Program-made: the position numbers and the translations under genes
DNA from: Bacteroidetes bacterium ADurb.Bin217
Lineage (GTDB): Bacteria; Bacteroidota; Bacteroidia; Bacteroidales; UBA1715
DNA: 64,000 bases
Direction of reading: 5' to 3'
Assembly (NCBI GenBank): GCA_002069975.1
Contig: MWCJ01000001.1
Span: 62,001 to 126,000, forward strand
The notes under the pieces: model-generated
Seen by the model: the letters and a program-made list of their open reading frames with translations, nothing else
Told to the model about the DNA's origin: nothing
Databases searched by the model: none
In this document: positions 55,019 to 64,000 of the stretch, piece by piece
How the letters are laid out: each line of letters begins with the position of its first letter
How positions within the stretch are numbered: position 1 is the first letter of the stretch

Positions 55019-56911
55019 TTATCCGTTTGTTGGAATTAGTTGTTCGTAATCTTCAACAGAAGCACCCGATAAGCATGCAGCTATTATTTTTTTACCTAAA
55101 GGTGATAAATCGGGTGAATCATATTTTTGTAATTCTTGGCGGAAAAAATCCATTAAAATTTCAGCTCCGGCATCATATCCTTCAGTTCCCACTTCGGGTT
55201 GTTTGTGTACTTGTAAGAATCGTGAAGGAATTTTTGACCCTTCTAAAGTAAGATAATTGAGTTCGTAACCTAATAATGAACTACGAGCTGCTTGGTATTG
55301 GTCGTTTCTTAATTTTGCATTACCTCGTCGGGTAAGATATTCTCTCATAAGCATTTGAGGTTTAAAACCTACTTTCCAAACGCCAATATGTTGATTGGGA
55401 ACCAAGGTGTATTTCATTCGTGGATTTTTAACTATTTGTTCTAAAAGTAAATTAGCATGTTGAATCATACTACCTGTTGCAAATGGCCAATACGAACCTA
55501 CACCTTCGCTTTCCATTCCGCCTCCGCCCACGATACTCGGATTGGCATGCCCGCGAGGTGAAACCAATCGCCACAACCATGCAAGTGCAGGCGGAAGTAT
55601 ATGAAACATACCTAAAATACCATACGTTGGATGTTCGCGAGAGCATATAGGGGTTCGTACACCAAAGCTGCGAATGTCAACAGTTACAGGCGATGATACA
55701 ATATTGGGGACTATAGCACGAGGTACAATTACTCGTGGATTTGGGCATCGTTTACCAGGACTGTCTTGTGTGTGATTCCATATGAGAGCTGTAGAATTAG
55801 GTATTGATTCTATGTTCAAGAATAGCAATGGGCTTGATGGATGTATGGTTAATTTTTCTAAAAACGGGTCGTCGCCGTAATTTAAAATACTATCAACTCG
55901 AATAAACCAACCATTTTCGGCATCTACTACAGTTAGTTTTCCATTATTTTTTTGTATTGTAGGATGACAAATAGCCATATCGTCGGTTACCGGATTGAAC
56001 GAGCAAAATATTGGAAAATTTATAAGACGACGTTCTCCGCTTAAAGTGTTTTCTCCAATCAATACTTGTCCGTTTTCTTCGCGTACTATATTTTGCAACA
56101 TTTCGCTTTTGCCACCACCACTAGCTCCTTCATGCATAAATGTTGTAATGTTGTCGTATGGGCTTACTACCTGAACAGTAGAACAATGTGTGGTTACCCA
56201 ACCTTCATGTTCTCCTTTTTGGAGTAATGCTCCGTATAGTCCTTTTTTTGCACTTGGTCCGGGATATAAATTGTACGAAAAAATTTCGTGGACCTGTTCG
56301 GTACGATTATGAACAACTACTTGTTTTCCGTTAAAGTGAGTATGTCTAAATGTTGGTGCAACATATATAATAGATTGTATTTCAAAATTTTTAGGTAATT
56401 GAGAAACCGGTATTATTTGTTGCAACATAGAAAGACCTAAAGCGAAAAATCCGGCATTTGCGGGAGCTATTGCTATACCTCCTATACCAATATTATTGTA
56501 TCCGGCAAAGTAAAAAAATACCGCTAATTCTTGATTTTGTAACCAATCAAATGTTTCATTTTTGAGTTTAGAAAATTCATATCCATATTTTTTTGCAAAG
56601 AGTTCTTTGTCGGTTGCATTGTCGTCGCCTATAGCCATAGTATCGGGGTCGCGTCTTCGCATATACGGATCGGTATAATTTGCTGAAATTCCATTTGTTA
56701 CTCTATGAACAACAACTTCTGTAATGGTACCCTTATTTGGTATGTCATACGTTACTTCAAATTGTGAACTTTGTGCTCCCCCTACTGCAGCATCAGCTAA
56801 TTCTTGAACAGTATTATATATAGTGTAGGACTTACATCTGTTTAATAATACAAGAGCTTCGTGCGGTAAATTAATGTTTTGCTTATTCAAAACGGCAGTT
56901 AGATTTTTCAT
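55019..56911 (-). CDS. DUF4914-family P-loop protein (PEP carboxykinase-like)
   Basis: A protein of 630 residues with no signal peptide. A Walker A loop, GASGGGKSE, is at residues 262-270, with an upstream mixed alpha/beta domain and downstream acidic segments such as VVDAENGWFIRVDS. The overall pattern matches the DUF4914 family as I recall it, which resembles the nucleotide-binding half of PEP carboxykinases. It probably binds ATP or GTP; the reaction is not known. It is transcribed away from the MFS gene with a 260-bp gap and ended by a strong terminator. Confidence 0.8.
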   Translation of the reverse strand: MKNLTAVLNKQNINLPHEALVLLNRCKSYTIYNTVQELADAAVGGAQSSQFEVTYDIPNKGTITEVVVHRVTNGISANYTDPYMRRRDPDTMAIGDDNATDKELFAKKYGYEFSKLKNETFDWLQNQELAVFFYFAGYNNIGIGGIAIAPANAGFFALGLSMLQQIIPVSQLPKNFEIQSIIYVAPTFRHTHFNGKQVVVHNRTEQVHEIFSYNLYPGPSAKKGLYGALLQKGEHEGWVTTHCSTVQVVSPYDNITTFMHEGASGGGKSEMLQNIVREENGQVLIGENTLSGERRLINFPIFCSFNPVTDDMAICHPTIQKNNGKLTVVDAENGWFIRVDSILNYGDDPFLEKLTIHPSSPLLFLNIESIPNSTALIWNHTQDSPGKRCPNPRVIVPRAIVPNIVSSPVTVDIRSFGVRTPICSREHPTYGILGMFHILPPALAWLWRLVSPRGHANPSIVGGGGMESEGVGSYWPFATGSMIQHANLLLEQIVKNPRMKYTLVPNQHIGVWKVGFKPQMLMREYLTRRGNAKLRNDQYQAARSSLLGYELNYLTLEGSKIPSRFLQVHKQPEVGTEGYDAGAEILMDFFRQELQKYDSPDLSPLGKKIIAACLSGASVEDYEQLIPTNG

Positions 56912-57171
56912 ATTCTAAATTTTTAGTGCTTATGCAGGTACCTTACAAAAGCGAATTAACAACTACCGTAAATATATGTTCTGCATAATTGCACTTCAAT
57001 ACATTCAATATGTGTATACAATATGAATTTTTAAAATACTGCTTTATAATTTATTATGCTGCGAATCAGAAAATTTACTTATGCATTTGTTGAACTTGTG
57101 TTGTAAAAATAGCTTGTAAGCCTTTGAAATAAGGGTTACTAAGGTGTTTGTGGAAGAGGAGGATTTGTCGC

Positions 57172-58365
57172 TTAATACGAGAACCGGTTAAGAATTTTGT
57201 ATTTTTTTCGAGTACAAATAGTAATAATAATGAGTAACAAAACCATAGCAGCATTTAATTTCATGGCATGTTGTAAGCTCATAAAATCTTTTAAATATCC
57301 GTTTAATATATTGCCTACACTAGTACCTAAACCTAAAAATGTATAAAATAATGTTTGTCCGGTAGACTTGAATGAGGTAGGTACCAAGCGCTGAGTATAT
57401 TCAATTGCAGCTATTAAAAACAAACCAAGTGTAATACCATGAGTGCAACCTATAGCTATTGCAACCCAAGGGTTTGATGTAAGTCCGTATAAAACCATAC
57501 GTACCGCTGCTACAAACATGGTAAATAAAATAATATTTCTTATGCCATATTTTGCAATTATTTTATATCCAAAAAACATAAATGGTAATTCAAATACAGA
57601 CTGTACGGCAAATGCTAAGCCTATATGCGAATTGCTTGCTCCTATTTCGTTGTAATATAGATTTATAAACATTAATGTAGGAGAGTTGAATATATAATAC
57701 AACATGATAAATAAGAAAAACCAAAGTAATTGTTTGTTGTGAATTAAAAATGAATATAATGTTTTAAATCCGGGTTTTATGTCATGTGTAGTTTCTCGTT
57801 TTTTGTTCAATAAGAAAAACGAAATAATCCAGGTAATTGCTAAAATGGTAGATGCAATTGGGAAAATATATGAAATTGTTGTGTATTTTATTAAGTAACC
57901 TGTACCTACTGATGATACTGCCCAACCAACCGAAGCCCATAAACGCATTTTTCCATAGGTTGTTTGAACCAAAGGTTCGTTTGCTTTGCGAAGTGCAAAC
58001 GAATCTATGAGCGAGCCAATAGGATTATGAAGAGCCGAGAAAAATACAATAAATACAAGGTAGTATATAAATCCGCCTTGAGCTAAGAACCCAAAAAGGG
58101 TAAACACCGAAATTCCCAACAAGAGTAAAAAAACTTTACGTTTGCCATATTTGTCGGATATCATTCCCCATAGCGGCAAAAATATGATATTGTTTATTTG
58201 CTGAACAGCTGCAATACTACCAATTTGAACACCTGTTAAATGTCGTTCGTTTTCTAAAAAAACATAAAAATACGACGACCATGCGGCAAAAGCTGCATAT
58301 AACAAAAAGTACATTAACTGAATTATTCCAACAGAATATTTGGAATATGTTGCACGAGTATACAT
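57172..58365 (-). CDS. MFS transporter (MFS_1-like family)
   Basis: A protein of 397 residues with about 12 membrane helices. It has the intracellular loop signature GMISDKYGKRKVFLLLL between helices 2 and 3. The pattern resembles the MFS_1-like/nucleoside-sugar group. The substrate is unknown. It lies 70 bp after ddl in the same direction. Confidence 0.9.
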   Translation of the reverse strand: MYTRATYSKYSVGIIQLMYFLLYAAFAAWSSYFYVFLENERHLTGVQIGSIAAVQQINNIIFLPLWGMISDKYGKRKVFLLLLGISVFTLFGFLAQGGFIYYLVFIVFFSALHNPIGSLIDSFALRKANEPLVQTTYGKMRLWASVGWAVSSVGTGYLIKYTTISYIFPIASTILAITWIISFFLLNKKRETTHDIKPGFKTLYSFLIHNKQLLWFFLFIMLYYIFNSPTLMFINLYYNEIGASNSHIGLAFAVQSVFELPFMFFGYKIIAKYGIRNIILFTMFVAAVRMVLYGLTSNPWVAIAIGCTHGITLGLFLIAAIEYTQRLVPTSFKSTGQTLFYTFLGLGTSVGNILNGYLKDFMSLQHAMKLNAAMVLLLIIITICTRKKYKILNRFSY

Positions 58366-58435
58366 ATTTTGTTTGCAATTATTGCCCTATATAAAATAGA
58401 GGCGGGTAAAAATACAAGTATATTTTGTTATTACA

Positions 58436-59410
58436 TTATTTTTGTATACAATCTGTAATAATAGCAGTAAAAACATCAGACTCTTTCATGCCTGCTGCTC
58501 GAATTTGTTGGGGAATAATACTTGCCTTACTCATTCCGGGTACCGTATTAATTTCGAGCATATATAATTCATTGTCTTGAATAATATAATCAACGCGACA
58601 GATTCCTTTACAATCAAGGTGTTTGTAAATATTTGCAGTTAATGCTTTACATCGTTGTGTTAATTCTTCTGAAATTTCGGCAGGCGTAATTTCAATGCTT
58701 TTGCCCTCGTATTTTGCTTGATAATCAAAGAATTCATTGTCGGTTCGTATCTCAGTGATTGGGAGTACCGTAATTTCATTTCCTACTTTATATACTCCGT
58801 TTGAAATTTCAATACCTTTGATAAAACTTTCAATGATAACTTCAGCATCTTCGTCTAATGCTTTGTGTATTGCAGGTAGTAATTCGGTAGAATGTTTAAC
58901 TTTTGAAACACCAAAACTCGAACCTCCGTTGTTAGGTTTTACAAAACAAGGTAAGCCCAACGTCGCAACTATTGACTCGGTATCTATAGTGTCATGTTTT
59001 CTTACTAAAACAGCTTTAGCACTTGTAATTCCAAATGATGATAGAAAGGTTTTTGTTGCATATTTATTAAATGTAAGAGCCGAAGTAAATACACCACAAC
59101 TAGTATATGGAATTTGTAATAATTCAAAATACGAAGCAAGTCGTCCGTCTTCTCCGGGAGTACCATGTATAGAATTATAAATGCAATCGAATGTTATTTT
59201 TACTCCATTTACAGTAACCGAAAAATTTTCTTTTGCTATAGGGAATTCTTGTCCGTGTAATTGCAGGAACCAACCGTGTGAACTTATAAAAATAGGATAT
59301 AATTCGAATAATGAATTATCCATCATTTCGCATAACTGCTGTGTGCTTTTCATCGATATTCCTGCTTCCGAAGAATAACCTCCTCCAATAATTGCAATTT
59401 TTTTCTTCAT
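58436..59410 (-). CDS. ddl: D-alanine--D-alanine ligase
   Basis: An ATP-grasp enzyme that makes D-Ala-D-Ala for the peptidoglycan precursor. It has 324 residues. The N-terminal IAIIGGGYSSEAGISMKS, the IHGTPGEDG loop, the FVKPNNGGSSFGVSKV ATP-binding segment and the C-terminal LEINTVPGMSKASIIPQQ are all present. It starts 18 bp after the aminotransferase gene. Confidence 0.96.
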   Translation of the reverse strand: MKKKIAIIGGGYSSEAGISMKSTQQLCEMMDNSLFELYPIFISSHGWFLQLHGQEFPIAKENFSVTVNGVKITFDCIYNSIHGTPGEDGRLASYFELLQIPYTSCGVFTSALTFNKYATKTFLSSFGITSAKAVLVRKHDTIDTESIVATLGLPCFVKPNNGGSSFGVSKVKHSTELLPAIHKALDEDAEVIIESFIKGIEISNGVYKVGNEITVLPITEIRTDNEFFDYQAKYEGKSIEITPAEISEELTQRCKALTANIYKHLDCKGICRVDYIIQDNELYMLEINTVPGMSKASIIPQQIRAAGMKESDVFTAIITDCIQK

Positions 59411-59428
59411 ATGTACATATATTATGTT

Positions 59429-60244
59429 TTATAATCGTCGTGAAACATAGGTCTCAATTTCTTCATTATAAATATTTTGAAGTAATTGTAAACAGCTATG
59501 TTGGGTCGAAAAAGTTTTTGTTTGTAAAATTGATGCAATAGGTAAAATTTTAGGTGATGTTCCGGTAAGACATGCAGCATCGAATTGAGCAATGTCGGAA
59601 ACCGGAATTTTTTGTTCAACACATGGTATGTTGTGCTGATTCATGAGTTCGGTAATTTTTTTACGAGTTATACCCACCAAAACATCACATGCAGGTGCTG
59701 TATAAACAGTGTCGTCTTTTATAAAAAAAGCATTTGTTCTACTTCCTTCGGTAATGTTGCCATCAGCATCAACCAATAATACGTCGTATACACCTTGCTC
59801 AGCTATCATGGTATTTGCAATAGAACGTACTTGTAATTCTTGTTTTACATTCGGGTTTTCGCGCATGGCATGTAAAAGAGCTACATCTATACCTTGTTGG
59901 TACATTTGTGGAGTTGGGTATGAGTGTGCAATTTGGTAAACCATATATACCGGCGTTTCGCTTACGTAATACGCACATCGAATATTTCCTTCAATTATTT
60001 GTTCTTTCGAAATTAGAGAATAGATAGATGTTTCGAATACATGACGCATAAATGGTTGCGGCAATTGAGCCAAGGTAAACGATTCGAAAAAACGATTGGC
60101 ATGTAATTCTGCAAAAAGTGGAATTGTATTATACACTCGCAATACATCATACAACACCATACTTGCTTGAGGAATAGTTACGTTATTACTTTCAACTATT
60201 TTACCATTTATGCAAACATATTTTGAAATACAACCGGGAATCAT
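59429..60244 (-). CDS. Class IV PLP aminotransferase
   Basis: A protein of 271 residues of the fold-type IV group that contains branched-chain aminotransferases, D-amino acid aminotransferases and aminodeoxychorismate lyase. Typical segments are DADGNITEGSRTNAFFIKD and LVGITRKKITELM. Being next to ddl, it could be a D-alanine aminotransferase, or alternatively pabC-like; the sequence alone does not decide. Confidence 0.8.
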   Translation of the reverse strand: MIPGCISKYVCINGKIVESNNVTIPQASMVLYDVLRVYNTIPLFAELHANRFFESFTLAQLPQPFMRHVFETSIYSLISKEQIIEGNIRCAYYVSETPVYMVYQIAHSYPTPQMYQQGIDVALLHAMRENPNVKQELQVRSIANTMIAEQGVYDVLLVDADGNITEGSRTNAFFIKDDTVYTAPACDVLVGITRKKITELMNQHNIPCVEQKIPVSDIAQFDAACLTGTSPKILPIASILQTKTFSTQHSCLQLLQNIYNEEIETYVSRRL

Positions 60245-60587
60245 ACCTATTTAAATTTAAATGTAAAAGTATAAAAAACATACTATTTGCAATATGATTC
60301 CAATTTTTTTTTACTGCACATTTCAATAATTGTTAATTATTAATTGTTAATGCTTAATAGGTTTTGGATATTATAGAATTATGAACCGAGCGATAGCGAG
60401 CTCATTGATCAAAGGAAGATAATTTTGAGTTATGAATTATGAGATAAGAATTGAGAGAAATTCTTTCAATCTTTAATCTTTAATATTGCAATATAAAAAG
60501 TTATTCTGTATCATGAAATAAAAATAGTTACATCATATTTTGTATTTTGTGAGTATTTGTTTGTATATTTACGTAAATATTCATACT
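60245..60587. other. Repeat-containing intergenic region upstream of the BNR protein gene
   Basis: 343 bp without a coding sequence, in which simple AT-rich repeats (a TTGTTAATTATTAATTGTTA-like stretch near 60330-60352) precede the dispersed repeat at 60382-60414. Confidence 0.75.
60382..60414 (+). repeat. Dispersed repeat shared with the interior of the 29.1-kb element
   Basis: This segment (TGAACCGAGCGATAGCGAGC, then TCATTGATCAAAG) is a near match, with one indel, to the reverse complement of 29159-29190. It supports a dispersed intergenic repeat family in this genome. Confidence 0.5.
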
Positions 60588-62972
60588 ATGAAGTATTGCG
60601 TTATTTATGTTATTTGCATGTTGTTAGGTAGTTCATTGGCTTTTGGTCAATTGTTGCCTCCTCCTCAACCTCCTCCGCATGTGTATTACGATTTTTTTGT
60701 AACTCCCAATCAGCCAAGCTTAGTTGGGCCCGATCATACATTCGAAGGATCTCTTATTCGAATTTCAGACACAGAAATACTCCATTTATTTAGATTAGAC
60801 CCCGGGTTCGAAGGTAATCATGTTGGGAATAATGGATGCATTGCTAAACGTATGTCTTACAATAACGGTGTTACATGGTCGGAACCGCAGATTGTATATA
60901 ACGATGAATACGATAATAGGTTTTCAACCGCATTTAAGTTAGATAATGGTGATATTGTAGCTTTTTTTAGACGTTATTATTGCTACGATACATGGTCGGG
61001 AGTGAATGTAGACAGCGATATGTTAATAAGTAAGGATAATGGAAATACATGGTCGGAGCGTATATATTTAGAGGATATTGGACCTTCAGGTTGCTTCATG
61101 AATGTTTTTAAAATACACGGAATACCGGGGTATTTTGCTTCTACCTATGCTAATGCATACATTGATTTACGCTATAGCGAAGATGGATACGCATGGGACA
61201 GTGTGTGCTATGTGTGGGATTATAGAGATAGTGCCCATTTGCAAATTAATGAACCATATTTTGCATCGCTTGGCGATGGTAAAGTTATTGGTTTATTTCG
61301 TGCCGAAAATCGACCTATTCATCAAGTTGTGTCGTTTGATTCGGGAAAAACATGGTCGCAACCTACACCTACAAATATTGCCAACGGAGCATTTTGTCCT
61401 TCGCCAACTATTACCTATAGTTCCATATACGATAGGGCTCTTATAGTTGTAACCGATAGGCGAGGTGGGAATTATGATTATATAAATTTTTATTCGGGTA
61501 CATGGTTTTATTTTGCCGAACCTTCGCAAATAATGGAAATGCCATTGGCATATACCCTTTCGGGATTTTTGCAGCGTGGTCAACCTAATGATTTTCGTAT
61601 GTTGGGATATCCATCGGTACTTGAAACTTCAGATACAAGCTTTGTTGTTTTATATAGCGATGCATACAAAAAACATAATTCATTAGAAGATGCTGATTAT
61701 TATCAAACGCATGTTTATATAAATCCGGATATTTATAAGCGTACGCAGCATATAAGTTTTGATATAGTTCAAGAAATGGTGTTTGACGAAAATCCCCTTA
61801 TTTTATATTCAACTTCGAGTTCCGGTTTACCTGTGCGATTTGAATCAACAGATACTTCTGTAGTAACTATTGATAACAACCAATTGGTGTTTACCGGTGT
61901 TGGAGAATGTGACATAGTAGCATACCAAGATGGTAATGAACATTTTTTCAAAGCTAAACCGATAGCAAAAAGAATACAAGTTGCAAAAGCTTCTCAAGAA
62001 TTTGTATTTGAACCATTACCAACAATTCGATACAGCGATAAACAAATTGCTTTACCTTCCAATTCTTCAAAAAATATGAAGTTAAAATATGAAGTAACAA
62101 ATACCAATGTAGCTCAAATTATTGATAGTATTTTATATATAGTAGGTGTGGGGAATACAGACCTTGTGGTAACGCAAGAAGGAAATACCTTATATGAGCC
62201 TTTTTATGCTGTAATACCGATTTCTATAGATAAATCGTATCAAGATATAGAATTGTCGAATATACCTCTGTTGTATTGTGGTGATGTATATACAGAAGTT
62301 CCTCGGTATTCAACAGCTTCGTTACCTCTCACATATACTTCGAGCGATACGTCAATTATTAAAATAGAGAATAAGCAATTTATTGCAGTGGGAGCAGGGC
62401 AGTGCGAAATTATAGTTCAACAATTTGGGTCAGATTTATTTTATCCTGTATCCAAAACAGAAGTCGTAATTGTTGAAAAATTGCATCAATTTATAGAATT
62501 TGAAACATTAAAATATGTATACGGTGATTCTGTAATTATACCAACTGTGTATGCAAGTTCCGGATTGCCCGTGCAATTAGTGTCATCTGATACATCGATT
62601 GCTCAAATAGTGCAAAATTATATTGTATTAAAAAAATCAGGAACTGTAATACTTACAGCTACACAAAATGGTAATAAACAATATTATTCAGCCTCAGCTG
62701 TTTCGCACGAAATTTCTGTAAGTGTAGATGTGGAAACTATAGTTCAGTCTGAAGTTCAGATGTTTCCTAATCCTTCGCAAGGTATAGTATATGTAACGAA
62801 TGCTCAAGGTAAGCGTGTAGAAGTAATTTCTATGTTGGGTGAAGTACTGCTAATGCAAGAAAAATTGTACGATGACTTTATTGATTTATCAGAATTGTCG
62901 AATGGTGTGTATACTATTCGTTTGTATGATGATACTAATTCTGAATCTGTTAACATAGTATTGCATAAATAA
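60588..62972 (+). CDS. T9SS-secreted BNR/sialidase-like protein with Ig-like repeats
   Basis: A protein of 794 residues from the ATG at 60588 (an upstream TTG at 60540 would precede the signal peptide with extra residues). Signal peptide to about LAFGQ. The N-terminal propeller-like half (about 30-395) carries Asp-box motifs of the form S-x-[ND]-x-G-x-T-W at about 90, 148 and 249, plus a degenerate one at about 197, as in sialidases and related glycosidases. Four bacterial Ig-like units of roughly 80 residues follow (about 395-715), then a type IX secretion tail (about 722-794, MFPNPSQGIVYV). A sialidase arginine triad could not be confirmed, so the substrate is open. Confidence 0.82.
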   Translation: MKYCVIYVICMLLGSSLAFGQLLPPPQPPPHVYYDFFVTPNQPSLVGPDHTFEGSLIRISDTEILHLFRLDPGFEGNHVGNNGCIAKRMSYNNGVTWSEPQIVYNDEYDNRFSTAFKLDNGDIVAFFRRYYCYDTWSGVNVDSDMLISKDNGNTWSERIYLEDIGPSGCFMNVFKIHGIPGYFASTYANAYIDLRYSEDGYAWDSVCYVWDYRDSAHLQINEPYFASLGDGKVIGLFRAENRPIHQVVSFDSGKTWSQPTPTNIANGAFCPSPTITYSSIYDRALIVVTDRRGGNYDYINFYSGTWFYFAEPSQIMEMPLAYTLSGFLQRGQPNDFRMLGYPSVLETSDTSFVVLYSDAYKKHNSLEDADYYQTHVYINPDIYKRTQHISFDIVQEMVFDENPLILYSTSSSGLPVRFESTDTSVVTIDNNQLVFTGVGECDIVAYQDGNEHFFKAKPIAKRIQVAKASQEFVFEPLPTIRYSDKQIALPSNSSKNMKLKYEVTNTNVAQIIDSILYIVGVGNTDLVVTQEGNTLYEPFYAVIPISIDKSYQDIELSNIPLLYCGDVYTEVPRYSTASLPLTYTSSDTSIIKIENKQFIAVGAGQCEIIVQQFGSDLFYPVSKTEVVIVEKLHQFIEFETLKYVYGDSVIIPTVYASSGLPVQLVSSDTSIAQIVQNYIVLKKSGTVILTATQNGNKQYYSASAVSHEISVSVDVETIVQSEVQMFPNPSQGIVYVTNAQGKRVEVISMLGEVLLMQEKLYDDFIDLSELSNGVYTIRLYDDTNSESVNIVLHK

Positions 62973-63031
62973 TTTGTGGGTTGCATGTAATATTATTTTT
63001 CTACATTCTTAAATCTTCAAAAAGTATTATT

Positions 63032-63051
63032 TAACGTGAGTTCGATGTAAT
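63032..63051. repeat. Short dispersed repeat, copy 2
   Basis: TAACGTGAGTTCGATGTAAT, 18 of 20 bases identical to 30815-30834, in the gap after the BNR gene. Confidence 0.5.
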
Positions 63052-63173
63052 TATGTGTGTTCAGATTTTATAAGGATTTGATTATCAAGACACGTTAATT
63101 TAAAACAATATCACAAGCAACTATTTTGCATTTTATTTAGTCTTAATCAATATAAATTAAAAAAGAATTTTAT

Positions 63174-64000
63174 ATGAAAAAGACATATTATTACAGCATT
63201 GTAATATCCATGCTATTACTCTCGGTTAGTGTTTTCTCTCAATCGACAATAAAAATTCAACAACGACTCGATTCTTCAAATGTATATACCTATACCTCAA
63301 AGACAGACTCAACATTAGTTTCCAAATGGAAATATGTGTATTATGCTGACGGTTCGGATTCGTTGAAATTAACTACAGGATTTTATTTTTATACAAATAC
63401 TTGGGACACCCTTTCAAAATATACTGTTTTTAAAGATCAACAAGGGCGTGATTCCGCAATTTTTGATTATAAAATAAATGGGATAAAAAATAAAACTGTT
63501 TTAACATACAATGCTCAGAATATTCTTGAAAGTAGAGCTGTTTATTTCTGGAATTCCGGTGATAATGAATGGATAGGAGATTCAAAATTTGAATTTTCAT
63601 TCGATAGTTTAGCAAACGACTCTGTGCAATTTGAAAGAAATTGGAGTTATACAAATAAGAATTGGATTCCTTATAAATTTCATAAAATAAAAACAAACGC
63701 ACAAGGTAAACGAGAGCGTATAACTGATTATTATTCATATGAAAATAGTGATAATGTTATAGCTTTTAAAACTGAGTATTTTTACGATACATACAATCGC
63801 GATACCTGTAATGTATATTGCACATCGCAAAATCATGATTTTTTTTCGTGGTATCACATGAAAAAAGAGCTGCGAAAATACGATGACAAAGGCAATGTTG
63901 TTGATTGGCAAATATTCGGATATAACACACAGTATGATTATTGGTATTTGGCGTCACGCTATACCTATCAGTACAAAGATAATAAGCTTATGGTGGAAAG
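63174..64000 (+). CDS. Secreted protein with YD/RHS-like beta-hairpin units (partial, 3' end outside window)
   Basis: An open reading frame from the ATG at 63174 to the window edge, 275 residues so far. It has a signal peptide (MKKTYYYSIVISMLLLSVSV...FSQ). The rest is rich in Tyr, Trp and Asp, with repeating short strands such as YYADGSDSLKLTTGFYFYTN and KYDDKGNVVDWQIFGYN, similar in style to DUF3836 or YD-repeat proteins of Bacteroidota. No enzyme motif is recognisable. A T9SS tail may lie beyond the window. Confidence 0.6.
   Translation, partial: MKKTYYYSIVISMLLLSVSVFSQSTIKIQQRLDSSNVYTYTSKTDSTLVSKWKYVYYADGSDSLKLTTGFYFYTNTWDTLSKYTVFKDQQGRDSAIFDYKINGIKNKTVLTYNAQNILESRAVYFWNSGDNEWIGDSKFEFSFDSLANDSVQFERNWSYTNKNWIPYKFHKIKTNAQGKRERITDYYSYENSDNVIAFKTEYFYDTYNRDTCNVYCTSQNHDFFSWYHMKKELRKYDDKGNVVDWQIFGYNTQYDYWYLASRYTYQYKDNKLMVE

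Overview
The window is an AT-rich chromosomal segment of a Bacteroidota bacterium, most likely in or near Bacteroidales. The evidence is a SusC/SusD pair, two ECF sigma/FecR signalling loci, two proteins with type IX secretion (T9SS) tails, DUF4249, DUF5686 and DUF4914 proteins, a trigger factor-ClpP pair, lipoproteins with short lipoboxes, and many matches to the Bacteroidota -7 promoter element TAnnTTTG. There is no Shine-Dalgarno pattern. I see no phage, plasmid, CRISPR array, rRNA or transposase. Most of it is ordinary core genome with surface-directed accessory loci.

Layout. (1) 1-5.7 kb, minus strand: purN, hemL, hemE, then an ECF sigma factor, its FecR anti-sigma factor and an STN/surface-repeat protein cut by the window edge, all tightly packed. 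(2) 5.8-8.2 kb: acpP, fabF, rnc, with an intrinsic terminator that lies inside the 5' end of rnc, then tRNA-Arg(CCU). (3) 8.4-14.2 kb: a secreted protein with two alkaline phosphatase domains, the first apparently dead, followed by a DUF5686 outer-membrane protein. (4) 14.3-20.7 kb: an M23 peptidase, alaS, an LEA14-like lipoprotein and an orphan 7TM-PAS histidine kinase. (5) 21.1-26.2 kb: a second signalling locus of ECF sigma, FecR, STN-bearing TonB receptor and DUF4249 lipoprotein. (6) 26.3-29.1 kb: tRNA-Leu(UAG), tig, clpP, queH.

(7) 29.1-33 kb: a repeat-rich area with an inverted-repeat-bounded, MITE-like element, a porin, a single-domain response regulator and a Crp/Fnr regulator. (8) 33-39.3 kb: a SusC-SusD-lipoprotein uptake locus without degradative enzymes. 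(9) 39.4-43.7 kb: a VC0807-family membrane protein and two paralogous outer-membrane barrels, one ending in an OmpA domain and the other in a SPOR domain. (10) 43.8-50.8 kb: a sugar nucleotidyltransferase, recJ, a small Cys-containing lipoprotein, rfbB, an FKBP lipoprotein, rsmE and miaB. (11) 50.8-60.2 kb, minus strand: a POT peptide transporter behind argG, a GNAT acetyltransferase of the type found with Bacteroidota arginine genes, a DUF4914 P-loop protein, an MFS transporter, ddl and a class IV aminotransferase. (12) 60.6 kb to the end: a T9SS-secreted BNR/sialidase-like protein with Ig-like repeats, and a truncated secreted protein.

Functionally the window mixes housekeeping enzymes (heme, purine, fatty acid, arginine and peptidoglycan precursor synthesis, tRNA modification) with envelope machinery that senses, imports or degrades external nutrients. 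I found no wholly new multi-gene system. The observations best worth following are the pseudo-phosphatase tandem, the terminator embedded in rnc, the heme-gene-linked sigma/anti-sigma/surface-repeat locus, the twin barrels with different wall anchors, and the dispersed inverted-repeat elements.
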